64,000 nt of DNA from Cyclina sinensis (taxonomy: Eukaryota > Mollusca > Bivalvia > Venerida > Veneridae): positions 22,723,770 through 22,787,769 of the forward strand of contig JAAONU010000002.1 of assembly GCA_012932295.1 (NCBI GenBank), in the 5' to 3' direction. Positions 20,342-32,823 of this stretch are shown piece by piece (position 1 is the stretch's first letter; every line of letters starts with the position of its first letter). The position numbers were made by a program, and so were the translations under genes. The notes below the pieces were generated by a model. That model did no database searches and was not told where the DNA came from. It worked only from the letters and a program-made list of their open reading frames with translations.

Positions 20342-22970
20342 ACAAGCAAAGACACTTTCATAGCTAGTATTGTAAACTGTTAGAGGACTTTATCTGGTTT
20401 TAGGTAGTGACTAAGAAACAATTAAAGTTAGGCATGATATTACAAAAACAACTGAAAACCACAATTTTGGGGAAAAAATACATGAAAGACATTTTATATG
20501 GGAAAAATATTCAAATTGTTCAGTGTGCAAATTTATACTTTAGTAATTCTGGTTGCTGAATTTGAAAGAAGTTTATCCCATTATTTATATCTGATGTTGG
20601 GTGTTGTATATCCAGGTTTGCATTTTAATATTATAAGTATACCTATTAAATATTAAATGTTGAATGTTAAAATTTAAATGTTAAAAGTTTTGATCCATTC
20701 AAGATGTGTGGTGGCACACCAACAATGTTAAAAGAAATAATTAACCTACTGTCAGCACACTGCCCTCTGGCATTTACAGAAAGACATACAGACATTTACA
20801 GAATATATACTGTGAAATCATTAATATTCGTGGGCATAAAATTTCGTGGTTCAAGGCAGAATGACTATTTCTTGTGGTCTTGAATTCGTGGATATCAATT
20901 TCCAGGTGAAAAAAAATGCAATATTCCATAACTACGCTGCTAACTTGCATACACATGCCGAAAAACGTGACCATCATCCGATTAACCCAGCAAAGATGCG
21001 TTACTATGGTAATTAGCGTACCCAATGTCTTACTTAACAGGTGTGAAGTGTCAGTTGTAGTTTATTGTCATATATCGCATCTTTGTTTTTTTTATCCATA
21101 AAATGTAAGTGAAACCATTTCTAACAAAAAAACTGGTATCAGATTTTTATACACTTAAACTATTAATGTTTTTAGCTGAATTTGTAAAAATTAAGATGTT
21201 ACCAGTATATGTTTTAAAGTTAATTTGGTGAGCATTTATAATGTGGTAACGGGTATTTTTATTCGTCTTGAAGATTAATGTCGTCATTGTTTTGAGAACA
21301 GTATGACACTCCTAATTGTGTGCAATATTGCAGCTGAATTTGGCCAAACCAAATTAATACTAGTACTCACAAGCTTCATGGTCACCTATTTTTCTAGTCT
21401 CAGCATGAACAGATATGTATTGATTGTTCAAGGTTAATCTTGCTCGTACTGCTGCTCTGTTAACATGTTAAGACACTACTGTATATGATTTATCATTTAG
21501 ACACTACTGTATATGATTTATCATTAAGACACTACTGTATATGATTTATCATTAAGACACTAATGTATATGATTTATCATTAAGACACTACTGTATATGA
21601 TTTATCATTAAGGCACTACTGTATATGAATTATCATAGTTATTATGGAGATATTTCAAGTAAATATTTTGATACCAACTTCTTCAGTTTTCAAGCTAACA
21701 CATTACTGCACAACACAGTGTACAGGAATCATATTTTTTTACCTTGTGTGTGACAGGAACAAGAACTAAAATACCTTTGTACTGTTGAAGTATTCACTGT
21801 TAATTTTTAACAATTTTCAATTATTTGCTGACATGATCTATAGTTTTGGAGTGTTTAGTGGGCAGCGTGAAATTGTTCCAGCTGGTTTATTATTGAACGG
21901 ACCCTTGTGGTTTTATATTCAATACTTTACAATTACAATATTAGATGTTTTATAATACTTCTGCTATTTTTGACCATATCTAAACTTAAGGTATATAAAT
22001 GTAAATGCTACACTAAGGCGTAACAACCTTTTTTGGAATAAGCATGGTCTCCGTCCATTTTTATAGATATTACTGGGTACAGTGTTATGAAATGGCATTA
22101 AACTATAAAGGCTTTGCTTTAGTAACTATCTCCTGACCAGGTTTTAAACAGGCATAAATAGATTTTGCTTATCACTAAGTTTTTGCTTGTTGCTATTTAA
22201 TCAACCATGTTGCTTCCATATAATTATTTATATGTTAGGTTTGTATCTCTGTTCATAGTGCATGATCTTAATGTTTTAATGTTCATTATCGTTGTACATG
22301 TGTAACTGGATATGGAGTTACAAGTTCTTCATGGTAAATACTTATTCTTTTGTTTTTTAAACCCTTTTAAACTCATTAATGTACATTTATAATGATTTCC
22401 GTATACCAGTCTGAAAGATACTGCAGTGGTTTTTGTATTCTGATAAACACATGCTTTTTACTTTGTTGCTATATATGCTAAATATGTATTTTCAAACCGC
22501 AGTTAAGCTTGTTTGTTTTCTGTGTTTTAGATTATTGTTTTGGTGCATTTATTTGTTTGTATACACTTGTTCGACCTATGATCAGATTTTATCAGAATAT
22601 ACAAATCCTTATCTAGAATGAATTATGTTTGTTTTATGTTCGATACATGCTGTTTTCATTGACAATGTCCCCACTGCTAAATACCCTACTTCTGCTTAAA
22701 ACAAACAAGAGGGTCATGATGGCCCTATATCACTCACCTGTACTTTTCTGCCCCATGACCAACCTTACAAAAATGAAGAAAAAAAAGCAAACAACTAAGT
22801 TTGCTAAATTCCCAGTGTTGTCAGAGAGGCAAGTATCTATATGATGTTCAGACTGTGGTGTATATTTATCAAATGAGTAATTCTTTATTTAGAGCAATAG
22901 GTATATTAATTTTGTCATAGAACATCTCCACTTTTGTAAATAAAATTAGTATTATTTTATGAAATAAAGA
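20342..22970 (+). other. GPD1: GPD1 3' flank / possible 3' UTR
   Basis: No coding sequence. AATAAA hexamers at 22939-22944 and 22963-22968 could end a long 3' UTR; a weaker ATTAAA lies near 20646. The stretch also holds a common bivalve repeat fragment around 20805-20905 ('attcgtgggcataaaatttcgtgg') and the 28-bp tandem repeat. The true transcript end cannot be decided from sequence alone. Confidence 0.4.
21471..21640. repeat. 28-bp tandem repeat, six copies
   Basis: Unit 'agacactactgtatatgatt' plus 'tatcatta' starts at 21471, 21499, 21527, 21555, 21583 and 21611, with one to three changes per copy. It lies 1.1 kb after the GPD1 stop codon. Confidence 0.93.
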
Positions 22971-24035
22971 AATGACTGTAAATATATAATGTAAACTGCA
23001 CTTAAATTATAAGTTTTTGTTATGTTCATTTACACATGAATTTATTATGACCTAACGTCAGTTTATTCATAAATGAAATTCCAAACTAATTTCAAAACAT
23101 AATTTTCATATCCAATAAATGACTGGAATACCTATGATACAAGAGCCGGTCGAACAAGGTGATGCTCCCCGAATAGGTTTTTTTGCCAAATTCAGCATAA
23201 AGATATTATGTTATTGGTAGTTGCTGAAAAAGGTTAAAACTGTTTAAATATGCAATGAAGAATGTAAGACAGTTACCATTTTATTCTTTATTTTTCTATC
23301 AACTCAGACAGTGGCAGTCCTATTTAGACAGTGTCATGTTCACTGAAGTAGGCTGGTGACAGGTAATCCAGAGGTTTTTGATACCTCTTGTAGTTTCAGA
23401 GTTATGTCCCGGACAAAGTTCAAAGTGTAAAAATGAACAAAGGGCAATAACTCAAAAAGTAGGCAATGCAGAGTTATGGTTCTTATGCACTGCACTTCTA
23501 CTCAATAAGATCTATCTACCTACAAAGTTTCTTGTTGATACTTCTTGTAGTTTCAGAGATATGTCCCAGGCAAGAAAATGCGGACAGATGGACGGACGGA
23601 TGTCAGGCTGAAACTGGATAGAGGGCCTTTTCTTTTGTTTATTAGAGGGCCATTGGCCCCTTATTCTGTTGTTATGGAATGAACTCTATTGATCTCTTTT
23701 GTTATGTTTACCGTTAGATGTCCTATTTCTTTTTGGTAGTTCGGACATACAGACATATGGACGGACAGTCTACCTACAAAGTTTCTTGTTGATACCTCTT
23801 GTAGTTTCAGAGTTATGTCCCAGACAAAGTTCAAAGTGTAAAAATGAACAAAGGGCAATAACTCAAAAATTAGGCAATGCAGAGTTATGGTTCTTATGCA
23901 CTGCACTTAGATACTTCTTGTAGTTTCAGAGTTATGTCCTGGACAAGAAAATGTGAACGGATGGACATACAGACACACTGACGAACATACGGACGGACAA
24001 AGCGGCAACTATATGCTCTCCCTTTCTAGGAGCGT
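22696..24035. repeat. Cluster of 'acaagag...atgctccccgaata...' element pieces
   Basis: Begins with the hairpin end 'acaagagggtcatgatggccct' (about 22702-22725). A second element starts near 23142 with 'acaagagccggtcgaacaaggtgatgctccccgaata'. A block with 'ttatgtcccagacaaagttcaaagtgtaaaaatgaac' and 'ttatggttcttatgcactgcact' is present twice, near 23362-23505 and 23780-23910, showing an internal duplication. It ends with a 'ggacggacaaagcggcaactatatgctctccc...aggagcgtaaa' tail at about 24035. Confidence 0.75.
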
Positions 24036-24279
24036 AAAAAAACCAACATGTTGCAAATACAGAAATTACATTAAAGGTGAGAATAATGGGACTGTTATCA
24101 AGTAAGAAATGTTATCAAAATAAATCTAGCATCAACTAACTAATTGTCCTGATAACATAATCAACAGCTCATTATTTCACAATAATTCTTATATCACCGT
24201 CACATAGATTCAGTTATATTTTCCTTTTAATCTGTTTTTCATATTTTGTTAAATGTGGCTCTAGTATAGCTTTTATGCT

Positions 24280-24680
24280 CTCGAGGGGAGGCATATAGTT
24301 TTTGAACTGTCTGTCCATTGTCATTCTGTCCAAAAACTTAAACATTTGCCGTAATTTCCATATTAGTGAAGGATTTACTTCATACTTGGACACAACATTC
24401 CTTTGGACAAGAACTTCCCACTGATCTATATTTATTTGACCTTGACCCCTGTATGACCTTTACCTTGAAGATCCAATTGTCCAAAAACTTAAACATTGGC
24501 CATAACTTCCTTATTAGAAAAGGGATATACTGTACTAGTACATCATACTTGGACACAAACCCCCTTTGGACAAGACCTTTTCTTGACCTATATTTATTTG
24601 ACCTTGTTCCCAGAATAACTGGTCTTCAGCTCAAAAGTCAAAGCCCCACTTCAGGAGCATTGTCATCTTAAAGTGACACT
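24280..24680. repeat. Duplicated 'gtccaaaaacttaaacattggc' element
   Basis: Two related units, each with 'gtccaaaaacttaaacatt', 'catacttggacaca', 'ctttggacaagaactt' and 'ctatatttatttgaccttg', follow a 'ctctcgaggggaggcatatag' head. Non-coding. Confidence 0.7.
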
Positions 24681-24689
24681 TGTTTTTTC

Positions 24690-25551
24690 CAGATATAATT
24701 GTGGTGATACAGCTTGTTTGGGTGTAACAGGGCTATAGTTTTAATCCACTGTTCAGTTTTTCTTGTGACCTAATTTCTGAATCTACATGACTTATTCATT
24801 AATGAAATATTCATCAAGACTCGATTAAAAATGTAGTCTCTTGAGTGTTCACAAAGTTTTCCTATAATTTGGCCTGCTGACCTAGTTTCTGATCCTACAT
24901 GACCTGTTTTTGAGCTTGACTGGGATATCATCAAGGCAAAAACAAGGCAACTTTCATAAAGACTTGATTAAAATGTAGTCACCAGAATGTTTACGAGGTT
25001 TTTTCTTTGAATTAGTCTGGTGACCTAGTTTCTGATCCTACATGACCTAGTTTCAAACCTGACCCAGATAACTTCAAGGCAAATATTCTGAGCAACTTCC
25101 ATTAAGACTTGAACAAAACTGTTGTCTTCAGAGTGTTAAGAAGGTTTTTCTATGGTTTGGTCTGGTGACCTAGTTTCTGATCCTACATGACCTAGTTTCA
25201 AACCTGGCCCAGATATCTTCAAGGCAAATATTCTGAGCAACTTCCATAAAGTTTTGATCAAAACTGTTGTCTCCAGAGTGTTAACAAGGTTTTCCTTTGA
25301 TTTCGCCTGGTGACCTAGTTTTTGATCCCACATGACCTAGTTTCAAGCTTTACCCAGATATGGTTAAGGCAAATATTCTGAGAAACTTTCATTAAGACTT
25401 GGTTAAAAATGTAGTCTCTTGAGTGTCAACAAGGTTTTCCTATAGTTTGGCCTGGTGACCTAGTTTCTGATCCTAAATGACCTGGTTTTGAACTTGACTG
25501 GGATATTATCAAGGCAAACATTCAGAGTAAATTCGATTAAGACTTAATATA
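24690..25551. repeat. ~146-bp tandem modules 'ggtgacctagtttctgatcc', left part
   Basis: The phrase 'tggtgacctagtttctgatcctacatgacctagtttcaaa' recurs near 24881, 25021, 25167, 25313 and 25459, spacing about 140-146 bp. The array breaks at about 25550 within a unit and resumes at 27618, so the block between is an insertion. Confidence 0.85.
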
Positions 25552-27617
25552 ACAAGAGGGCCATGATGGCCCTGGATAGCTCACCTGAGTACTTTGGCTG
25601 TAGGTTTGCTGTTGAGCAGTATTTTATTTTTTAATTGAAACAAGAAATCGGTAGAACCGATGGATGCTCCCCGAATAAATGCCAATTCCAAAAGGGCTAT
25701 TGTTTAATATGTATTTTTTTTAAAGTATGAAAAATAACAAAGGGCAATAACTCCTAGACTATGCAAAATAGAGTTACGGTTCTTGCACGCTGCACTTCTC
25801 TTCATAGAGATCTATCTACCAATAAGGTTTCATGTTAAAATCTCTTATACTTTGTGAGATATGCCCCGGACAAAAAATAAGTATGAGAAATTTCAAAAGG
25901 CAATAACTCAAAAATTAATAAAGCAAGAGTTATGGTTCTTGTGCACTGCACCACTCATCAATGAGATCTATCTACTTATAAAGTTTCTAGTTGATAACTC
26001 TTATACTTTGTGAGATATGCCCTGAACAAAAATAAGTATGAGAAATTTCAAAGGACAATAACTCAAAAATTAATAAAGCAAGAGTTATGGTTCTTGTGCA
26101 CTGCACTGCTCCTTAATGAGATCTAACTACCTATGAAGTTTGGTTTTGATATCTCTCATAGTTTTTGTGTTATGCTCCGGACAAAATTATGATGGACGGA
26201 TGAACGAACGGATGGACAAAGCAGCAGCTACATGCTTGCCTTTGGGGAGCATAAATATGTAAGTGCCTACACGCCAAATATGTAAAATATCAGTCAACAG
26301 AAAGTAAAATATCTATTATAAGCTATGGTGACCTTGACCCAGTGACCTCAAACCCTACCCATGGGTAGAGGTCCATGCAAGGAACCTATATACTGAATAT
26401 CAAAGATATTGGTCTATAAATGAAGGCTCTATGAGGTACAGTATATAAACCTATTTTTAGCCTCCGTGACCCTTAACCTAATCTAATAATTTGAAAAAGC
26501 TTGATAAAACTTGCTTCATGCCAAATTTTAAAATTCTAGGCCTTGTGGTTTCAGACAAGAAGATTTTTTAAGATTTTCTTCTATACTGCTATTTAAAACT
26601 TGTGACCCCTTGGGCAGGGCCAATAGTGACATTTTTCTAACAAACTTGGTAGAGGTCAACTAGACAATGCTGCATACCAAATATCTTAACTCTAGGCCTT
26701 GTTGTTTATGACAAGAAGATTTTTAAAGTTTTTCCTGTATAACTCTCCATAAAACATGTGACCCCTGGGGCGGGCCTTTTTTGACCTAGGGTTTATGACT
26801 TGAACAAACTTGGTAGAGGTCCTCAAGACAATGCTACATACAAAATATCTTAACTCTAAGCCTTATGGTTTCTTATGTGAAGATTTTTAAAACCTTTTCC
26901 TATATAACTCTATGTAAACAAGTGACCCGCAGGGCTGCGCCTGTTTTGACCCAGTGGCTATGATTTGAACAAACTTAGTAGAGGTTCACTAGACAATGCT
27001 ACACACCAAATATCTAACCTCTATGTCAGTTTCTGACAAGAAGATTTTTAAAGTTTTTCCTATATAACTCTATGTAAAACAAGTGACCCCTGGGGCGGGG
27101 CCATTTTTGACCCAGAGGCCATGATTTGAACAAACTTGGTAGAGGTCCACTAGACAATGCTACATACCAAATATCTTAACTCTAGGCCTTGTTGTTTCTG
27201 ACAAGGAGATTTTCAAGTTTCTCCTATATAAATCTATATAAAATCAACTGGCCCCTGGTGTGGGGTCAGTTTTGACCCCAGGGACATAATTTGAACAAAC
27301 TTGGTAGAGGTCCACTGGTTGATGCTTCATACCAAATATCAAAGCTCCAGGCCTTGTGATTTCGGAGAAGATGATTTTTAAAGATCCAACTTTTAAAATC
27401 TGTTTTAAGCTCCTGTGGCCCAGAAATGCAATGGACCGGAACCATTTGAATAAACTTGGTAGAGCTTCATGCAAGGAACATCATAGGCCAGTTTCATCAA
27501 ATTTGGCCAAGTGGTTTCAGAGGAGATGTCGTTTGAATGAATTGTGGACGCCGGACAGACGCCGGACAACCACTGATCCTAAAAGCTCACATGAGCACTA
27601 CGTGCTCGGTGAGCTAA
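25552..27617 (-). mobile_element. Hairpin-capped modular element inserted into the 146-bp array
   Basis: Read on the minus strand it starts with AGCTCACCGAGCACGTAGTG / CTCATGTGAGCT (27585-27616) and 'gtccggcgtccgtc'. It then carries about 155-bp units with 'gttcaaatcatggcc' and 'caaggcctagagttaagatatttgg'. It ends AGGGCCATCATGGCCCTCTT at 25555-25575. These are the same two ends as the plus-strand copy at 13272-15520. It has no protein coding capacity that I can see. Its insertion splits one unit of the surrounding array, which defines its ends to within a few bases. Confidence 0.75.
25637..26258. repeat. 'atgctccccgaata...gggagcataa' element nested in the hairpin-capped element
   Basis: Starts 'aacaagaaatcggtagaacc' then 'gatggatgctccccgaata' and ends 'gctacatgcttgcctttgg' then 'ggagcataaat'. 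Internal units of about 155 bp carry 'aagggcaataactc' and 'agagttatggttcttgtgca' three times. A second level of nesting inside 25552-27617. Confidence 0.75.
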
Positions 27618-27876
27618 AAAAATGTAGTCTCTAGAGTGTTAACAAGGTTTCCCTTTGATTTGGCCTGGTGACCTAGTTTATGATAGCACATGACACAGTT
27701 TCAAACTTGACCTAGTGATTAATAAGATAATGATCCTGACCAATTTTTTCAGAATAATTGGATGTTAAGTGTGATCTGTAGATTGTTAACAAGGTAAACT
27801 GTGGATGGACGCCAGACGCCAGACATCCAGTGATCACTTCAGCTCACCCTGAGCATATGCTCAGGTGAGCTAAAAA
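27618..27876. repeat. Right part of the interrupted 146-bp array with its own hairpin cap
   Basis: Resumes mid-unit with 'aatgtagtctctagagtgtt' and 'tggcctggtgacctagttt'. Ends in an AGCTCACCCTGAGCA / TGCTCAGGTGAGCT hairpin (about 27842-27873), so the interrupted array was itself a capped element in minus orientation. Confidence 0.75.
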
Positions 27877-28039
27877 TAGTCAACCACAGGGCAATGTATT
27901 GTATAATAGTTTCAGAACTATTTATTTTACATTCAGTTGTTTGGAAAATTTTTGCAACTGATGTGAACTACTCTGGACGACTGCTTCCTGGAGTACCTAC
28001 CAGCACCTACATCAAAAGGACAGCATAAGTCCAAGCTAG

Positions 28040-28100
28040 TTCTGCTAGCAAGATTCATACCTGCATCCACCAGGTAAAGAGTCCAGTGATCTACCCTGAC
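28040..28100 (-). repeat. Possible tRNA-derived SINE relic
   Basis: On the minus strand TAGATCACTGG (28083-28093) resembles the RNA polymerase III A box and GGTATGAATC (28052-28061) resembles a B box. The spacing is shorter than in a tRNA, so this is a weak call. Confidence 0.3.
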
Positions 28101-28189
28101 ATCATGACTAATTCGTAAAGGATATGTACTAGAACCAGTATCAGTTTTCTTTCCAGTGTCTTTCATATACAGGAGACACTTTGGTCAAA

Positions 28190-29625
28190 CATTTTAGCTC
28201 AGGATGGGCTTTTGAAATTGCCCCGTTTCCGGCATAACTCATGAGGTGTCCATTTTTACATTTAAACAACATCTCTTTCTAAACATTTAGACTAAAGCTG
28301 ACAAAACTTGGTAGAGATATTCCTTGCATGAAGCTGTACCAAAATTGTTCCAAAAATAATTTAAAAATTGAATTCAAACAAGAACTCTGGTTGCTATGAC
28401 AACAGAAAAGACGACCTTGACCCTAGTGACCTAAAAGGTAAAGGTTCATGACAGGTGCCTATAAACCAAATATCTAAAATATTAGTCAATAAATAATGGC
28501 TCTATGACAGAAGGAATATAAATATATATAAAGCCTTGTTCACCTTCACCTATTTACCTCAAACCCAACCTCAAGGTAGAGGTCAATGCAAGGAAACTAC
28601 ATACCAAATATCTAAGTTTTTGGTCAATAAATGAAGACTCTATGCGGTAAAGTTGAAAAATCTATTTTTTGCCTCACTGCCCTTGACCCCATTTAATGGT
28701 GTCAAGGTGTCTATATACCAAATATATCAGTCAATATATAAAGGCTCTAACAAGTAGAAACATCTATTTTTACCCTAGATGACCTTGACCCAAGTGACCT
28801 CAAACACCATCCAAGAAAGAGGTCCATGCATGTTACCTACAAACCAAATATCTAAGATATCGGTCATTACATGAAGACTACAGGGAAAAGTACAAAAATC
28901 TAATTTAAGACTTGATCCCCTTGACCTTAATCCCAGTGAATGGTAGAGGTTAATGTAAGGTGCCTATAAAACAAATATCTAAAAGTCTATTTCTAGCCTT
29001 GGTGACCCCAGGGGCAGGGTCAATTTTGACCCCTGGGCCAAGATTTCAACAAATTTGGTAGAGGTCTTCTAATTCATGTTATACATCAAATATCTTAACA
29101 ATAGGCCTAGTTGTTACTGACAAGATGATGTTTAAATTGTTTTTCTTATGCAAGTCTTTAAAAAAAAATAAAGTGACTTCCAAATTTGACTGTAGGGGTA
29201 TAATTTGAACAGACTTGATAGGGGTAATGCTACATACCAAATCTTAAGGCTCAAGATTTTCAAAGTTTTCCCTACATAAGCCTATGTAAAATCAATTGAC
29301 CCCCTGGGTGGGCCACATTGACCCCAAAGGTATAATTTGAACAAACTGTTCAAGGTCCACTAGACTATGCTACATGACAAATCTTAAGGCTCAGGGCCTT
29401 GTGGTTTCAGACAAAAAGATTTTCAAAGTTTTTCCTTTCAGTTGCCATAGCAACCAGAGTTCTTGATGGAATTCAAATCTTTGAAAAACTTTGGAAGAGT
29501 GAAGCAAGGAATATCCCAGGCATGTTTCGTCAAAGTTGGCTTAGCGGTATAGTAGGTGAGCTTAAAAAGTTTTGCGCTGGACAAAAAATTTGGATGGACA
29601 GACGTAGGACGCGTAAAGCATTACA
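28190..29625. repeat. Degenerate modular repeats, apparently head-to-head
   Basis: The left side (28192-28345) matches a plus-strand element head: 'ttttagctcaggatgggctttt', 'aaacaacatctctttct', then 'aaacttggtagagatattccttgcatgaa'. The right side (29190-29600) matches minus-strand units ending near 29560 with 'gtaggtgagctt'. Between are units with 'accttgacccaagtgacctcaaac' and 'aaccaaatatctaa' phrases. No coding sequence. Confidence 0.6.
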
Positions 29626-32600
29626 TCCTCAATACAGATTTAGCCATAAACATAACCATGTACTCTTTTGTTAAAAGCTGGTTTGTGTTGAAAATTTAGC
29701 TTTACCTTTTATTGTGAAGAGATCCTGTAGATTAAAAGAGACATACACATAAGTTCACTAATGATATACTGACATGTGGAACGTTTGCTCTGATGATGTG
29801 TCACAGTTTGAAATTCGATCACATCAGTTAAAAACAAGGCCCCAAACCAAAGCATAGGAAAACCTTGTAAGCCAATCTTCACAAAACTTGCTTTCTTCGA
29901 GGTTGGAACTGGGCCATAAACACTGTGCTTAAGTAAACTCAAAATGGCTACCTCTTAAAGTTCAAAGTGCATCACAGTGCAATGTTGACAATGTTTAAAT
30001 TTGTTCCTTTAAAAACTAGTGTATTTCAGTACGTATTAATATGTCTTGATGTACAAGGAACTTCCAAACTTTCACAGGTCCTACTAACTCAAAGGCAATG
30101 TTTGGTCAACAGTTAGGTCACAAGTCAACCAAGTAAATGACTGAGACCAAATTACAGGTGGTCCTAAACAGACTTGACTTAAACTGATTTCTTTTGAAGA
30201 CTGTAAATCTCATGAAAGGAGAAATCTTTTTCTGTGTCAACTGCATGATGGGAACAAAACAGAACATAGCCAGAGAAGATTTCATGAATTTACTGTAACA
30301 TGTCAGAAATATCACATGTTAAGGATGAATCATGATACACATAACAAGGCACAGGTTTTATCCCTGCTTAAATAATAATCTAGTCAAAACAAAATCATGC
30401 AGCTTACAATAAACAAGAGGAATCTGGATACTTCAAGTAAGCATTATGTCAAGTCTGCCATTACTGAATCAATAATGTAATACAATTATGTCATTTACAT
30501 CATTTTGTATTCACAAAGCAATTCAAATGCATTCAAGATAATGCAAAATTAGTATTATCATTTACAAAATAATTCACCAACCCTTATACAAAACATTTCA
30601 CACTACAGTCACTCTAGCCAAAAATATGTGAAAGGCTTTTGTAAAACTACTTGTGTAATTCATTTTGCACTGACCTGCCCACTTTATCTATCAACTGGCA
30701 ATGAAACTTTCCTACACAAGATACTAAACTGAAAGGCTTATAATGTTGTTAACTAGTAAAGAAACTTGTGAAGAGAAAATAAACTAAAAATTTCTAATTT
30801 TAGATTCTGGTAGCTACAATAAAAAGTATATTTTCCTGCAGTTCTCTATGCTGATTCTAGCCAACTATTGACCCAAGTTCTCCATTTTGTATTGCTATCT
30901 CATTCCCACAACACACAACAAATTTTAACAATTCACTTGTGGTGCCAAGTATGTACTGCAGGATTAATATCAGTTGCAAGAACTTGTTACTCAGTGCATC
31001 TAAAAAAATATTTAAAGTAATAAATATTTTTAAAGTAACAACCACTAAGACATATTATTCTCTAATAAAATTGATCCTTATTGTCTAAATAATGAATCAT
31101 AAAATACTCAATATATATCTTAACTGGTATTTTCAAGTTATCCCCCCACCCACTCTTCTTACTTACCAAGATAGTACTTATTCCATTTACTACCAGTATT
31201 CATATTTCACATCTTATGAAATCAAATCAAGAAGCTAAAACTAATTTATTATTAAAGAATGTGCCATCATCAATCACACATATGCCAATTTACCAGAACT
31301 CATATAATACAGACAGCCCCCTCAAACACCTGCCAATTTTCCATCACTCCTATAAACCGAGTAGCACATTAACATGTCAGAAATGTACAAGAGTAAACAA
31401 CACATCAACAATTTAATTCATCAAATGTACATATAAATCAGGCCCTGTAATTATTAATCCTTTATCAGGCTTAATACAGCTTGATCATAGATTAAAAATC
31501 ATATATTAAACTGTTCGGTTTTCTTTATCTTAAGAGAAGACTTGTAATTTAGCAAATAGACCAAAATTCAGAAATTACATTCACCAATACTTTCAATTCT
31601 GATTTCAAGTGAATAAAGTTTTTCAAGCTAGGCTAAGCATGAACAGTTTAATAATTATAGGGCAAGATATTTACTGTATGAAACACACTGACCAGTTAAT
31701 GATAAATACAATGCATAATGTACACATGTTTGATATTCACCATAGAAACATCACTGACAGGTTTGTCTTCTCATGAGCAAATAAAGTAACACATCAAGAC
31801 AAATATCACCAGTAAGTAAAATCACTTTACCAAACACAGCTGAAATAATGGTTCTACTATTTACAATAGTATGATACAATTACATTTAACCTTTCATTTA
31901 CAACATGCATCTAAATTCCTTAAACATAAAGCCTCTAGCAATGACATATCTAATTTCAACAGCAGTAAGAACTTGCTTCATTACCGGCTCTTAGCCACAC
32001 CTGAACAATAAAAAACATTATACAGCTAACAACCTGAAAGCCATCAAAACATTAAATTATATATATCCATAATTTCAGTGATTCACATAATGCAAACATA
32101 GTTCTATGCTTCAAGTGTTGGCTGCCCCTACTTTATAAATTATACATACAGAAGGGTGGTCTGTATCTGCACGGTATGTATTTGTTTTTATTTAGCCAGT
32201 ACAAAATACTGAATCATCTTATAAATATAAAGGGAAACAACACAGTTACAACACATCTTGTAAACAATATAACACAGTTACAACACATCTTGTAAACAAT
32301 ATAATAATTAGCAGAAATATTTATGATACTTCTCTTTTTTACAGCTTCAACAAAAAAAATGTGAAATTTCTGAAATGGTTAGAAAAACTAATAATTTATC
32401 TTTTTATTTCAATGAATACCTACTTTTTAAGGATTGATTTCCTAGCAAAAATGAGTTTTGTTTAAACAGGTACAAAAGAAGTATCGTAAGTATTTCCACA
32501 AGTACAATGTTACCACTTAGCCGAACATATCCCTCATCCTCTCACTCATCACAAAGACATTATTCTATTCTTTTGATACTTGCTAAGCAAGAACCACTAG

Positions 32601-32823
32601 TAGTTCTATTTAAGTTCATGAAAATAAATATTTCTAATGGAAGTTCATATAATTAAGGAATAAAAATAAACAATCTCAAAATTAAGACATAAGATAAAAC
32701 AAAGACAGCTTCTACAGCTCTTTCATAGTTAACTTAAAGTTAAGCTCATAAACAGTAAACTATGTTTGAATATAAGACTTAACTTTGAAGTGAAAAAGAT
32801 AAACCTAAATCAAAACTTTCAAG
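29626..32823 (-). other. Intergenic region and probable 3' UTR of the SR-rich gene
   Basis: No gene seen. The part next to the stop codon at 32824 is AT-rich, and minus-strand poly(A)-type hexamers (TTTATT on the plus strand) occur near 32195 and 32405. The 3' end of the transcript cannot be fixed. A 43-bp block 'aacacagttacaacacatcttgtaaacaatat' is tandemly duplicated at about 32238-32305. Confidence 0.45.

Noticed and set aside
27356..27634. 92-codon plus-strand frame and its minus counterpart at 27244-27474
   Set aside because: Falls entirely in a modular repeat unit and its hairpin cap; not conserved as protein.
27933..28166. 77-codon minus-strand frame
   Set aside because: No recognisable domain or splice context; overlaps a possible SINE relic.
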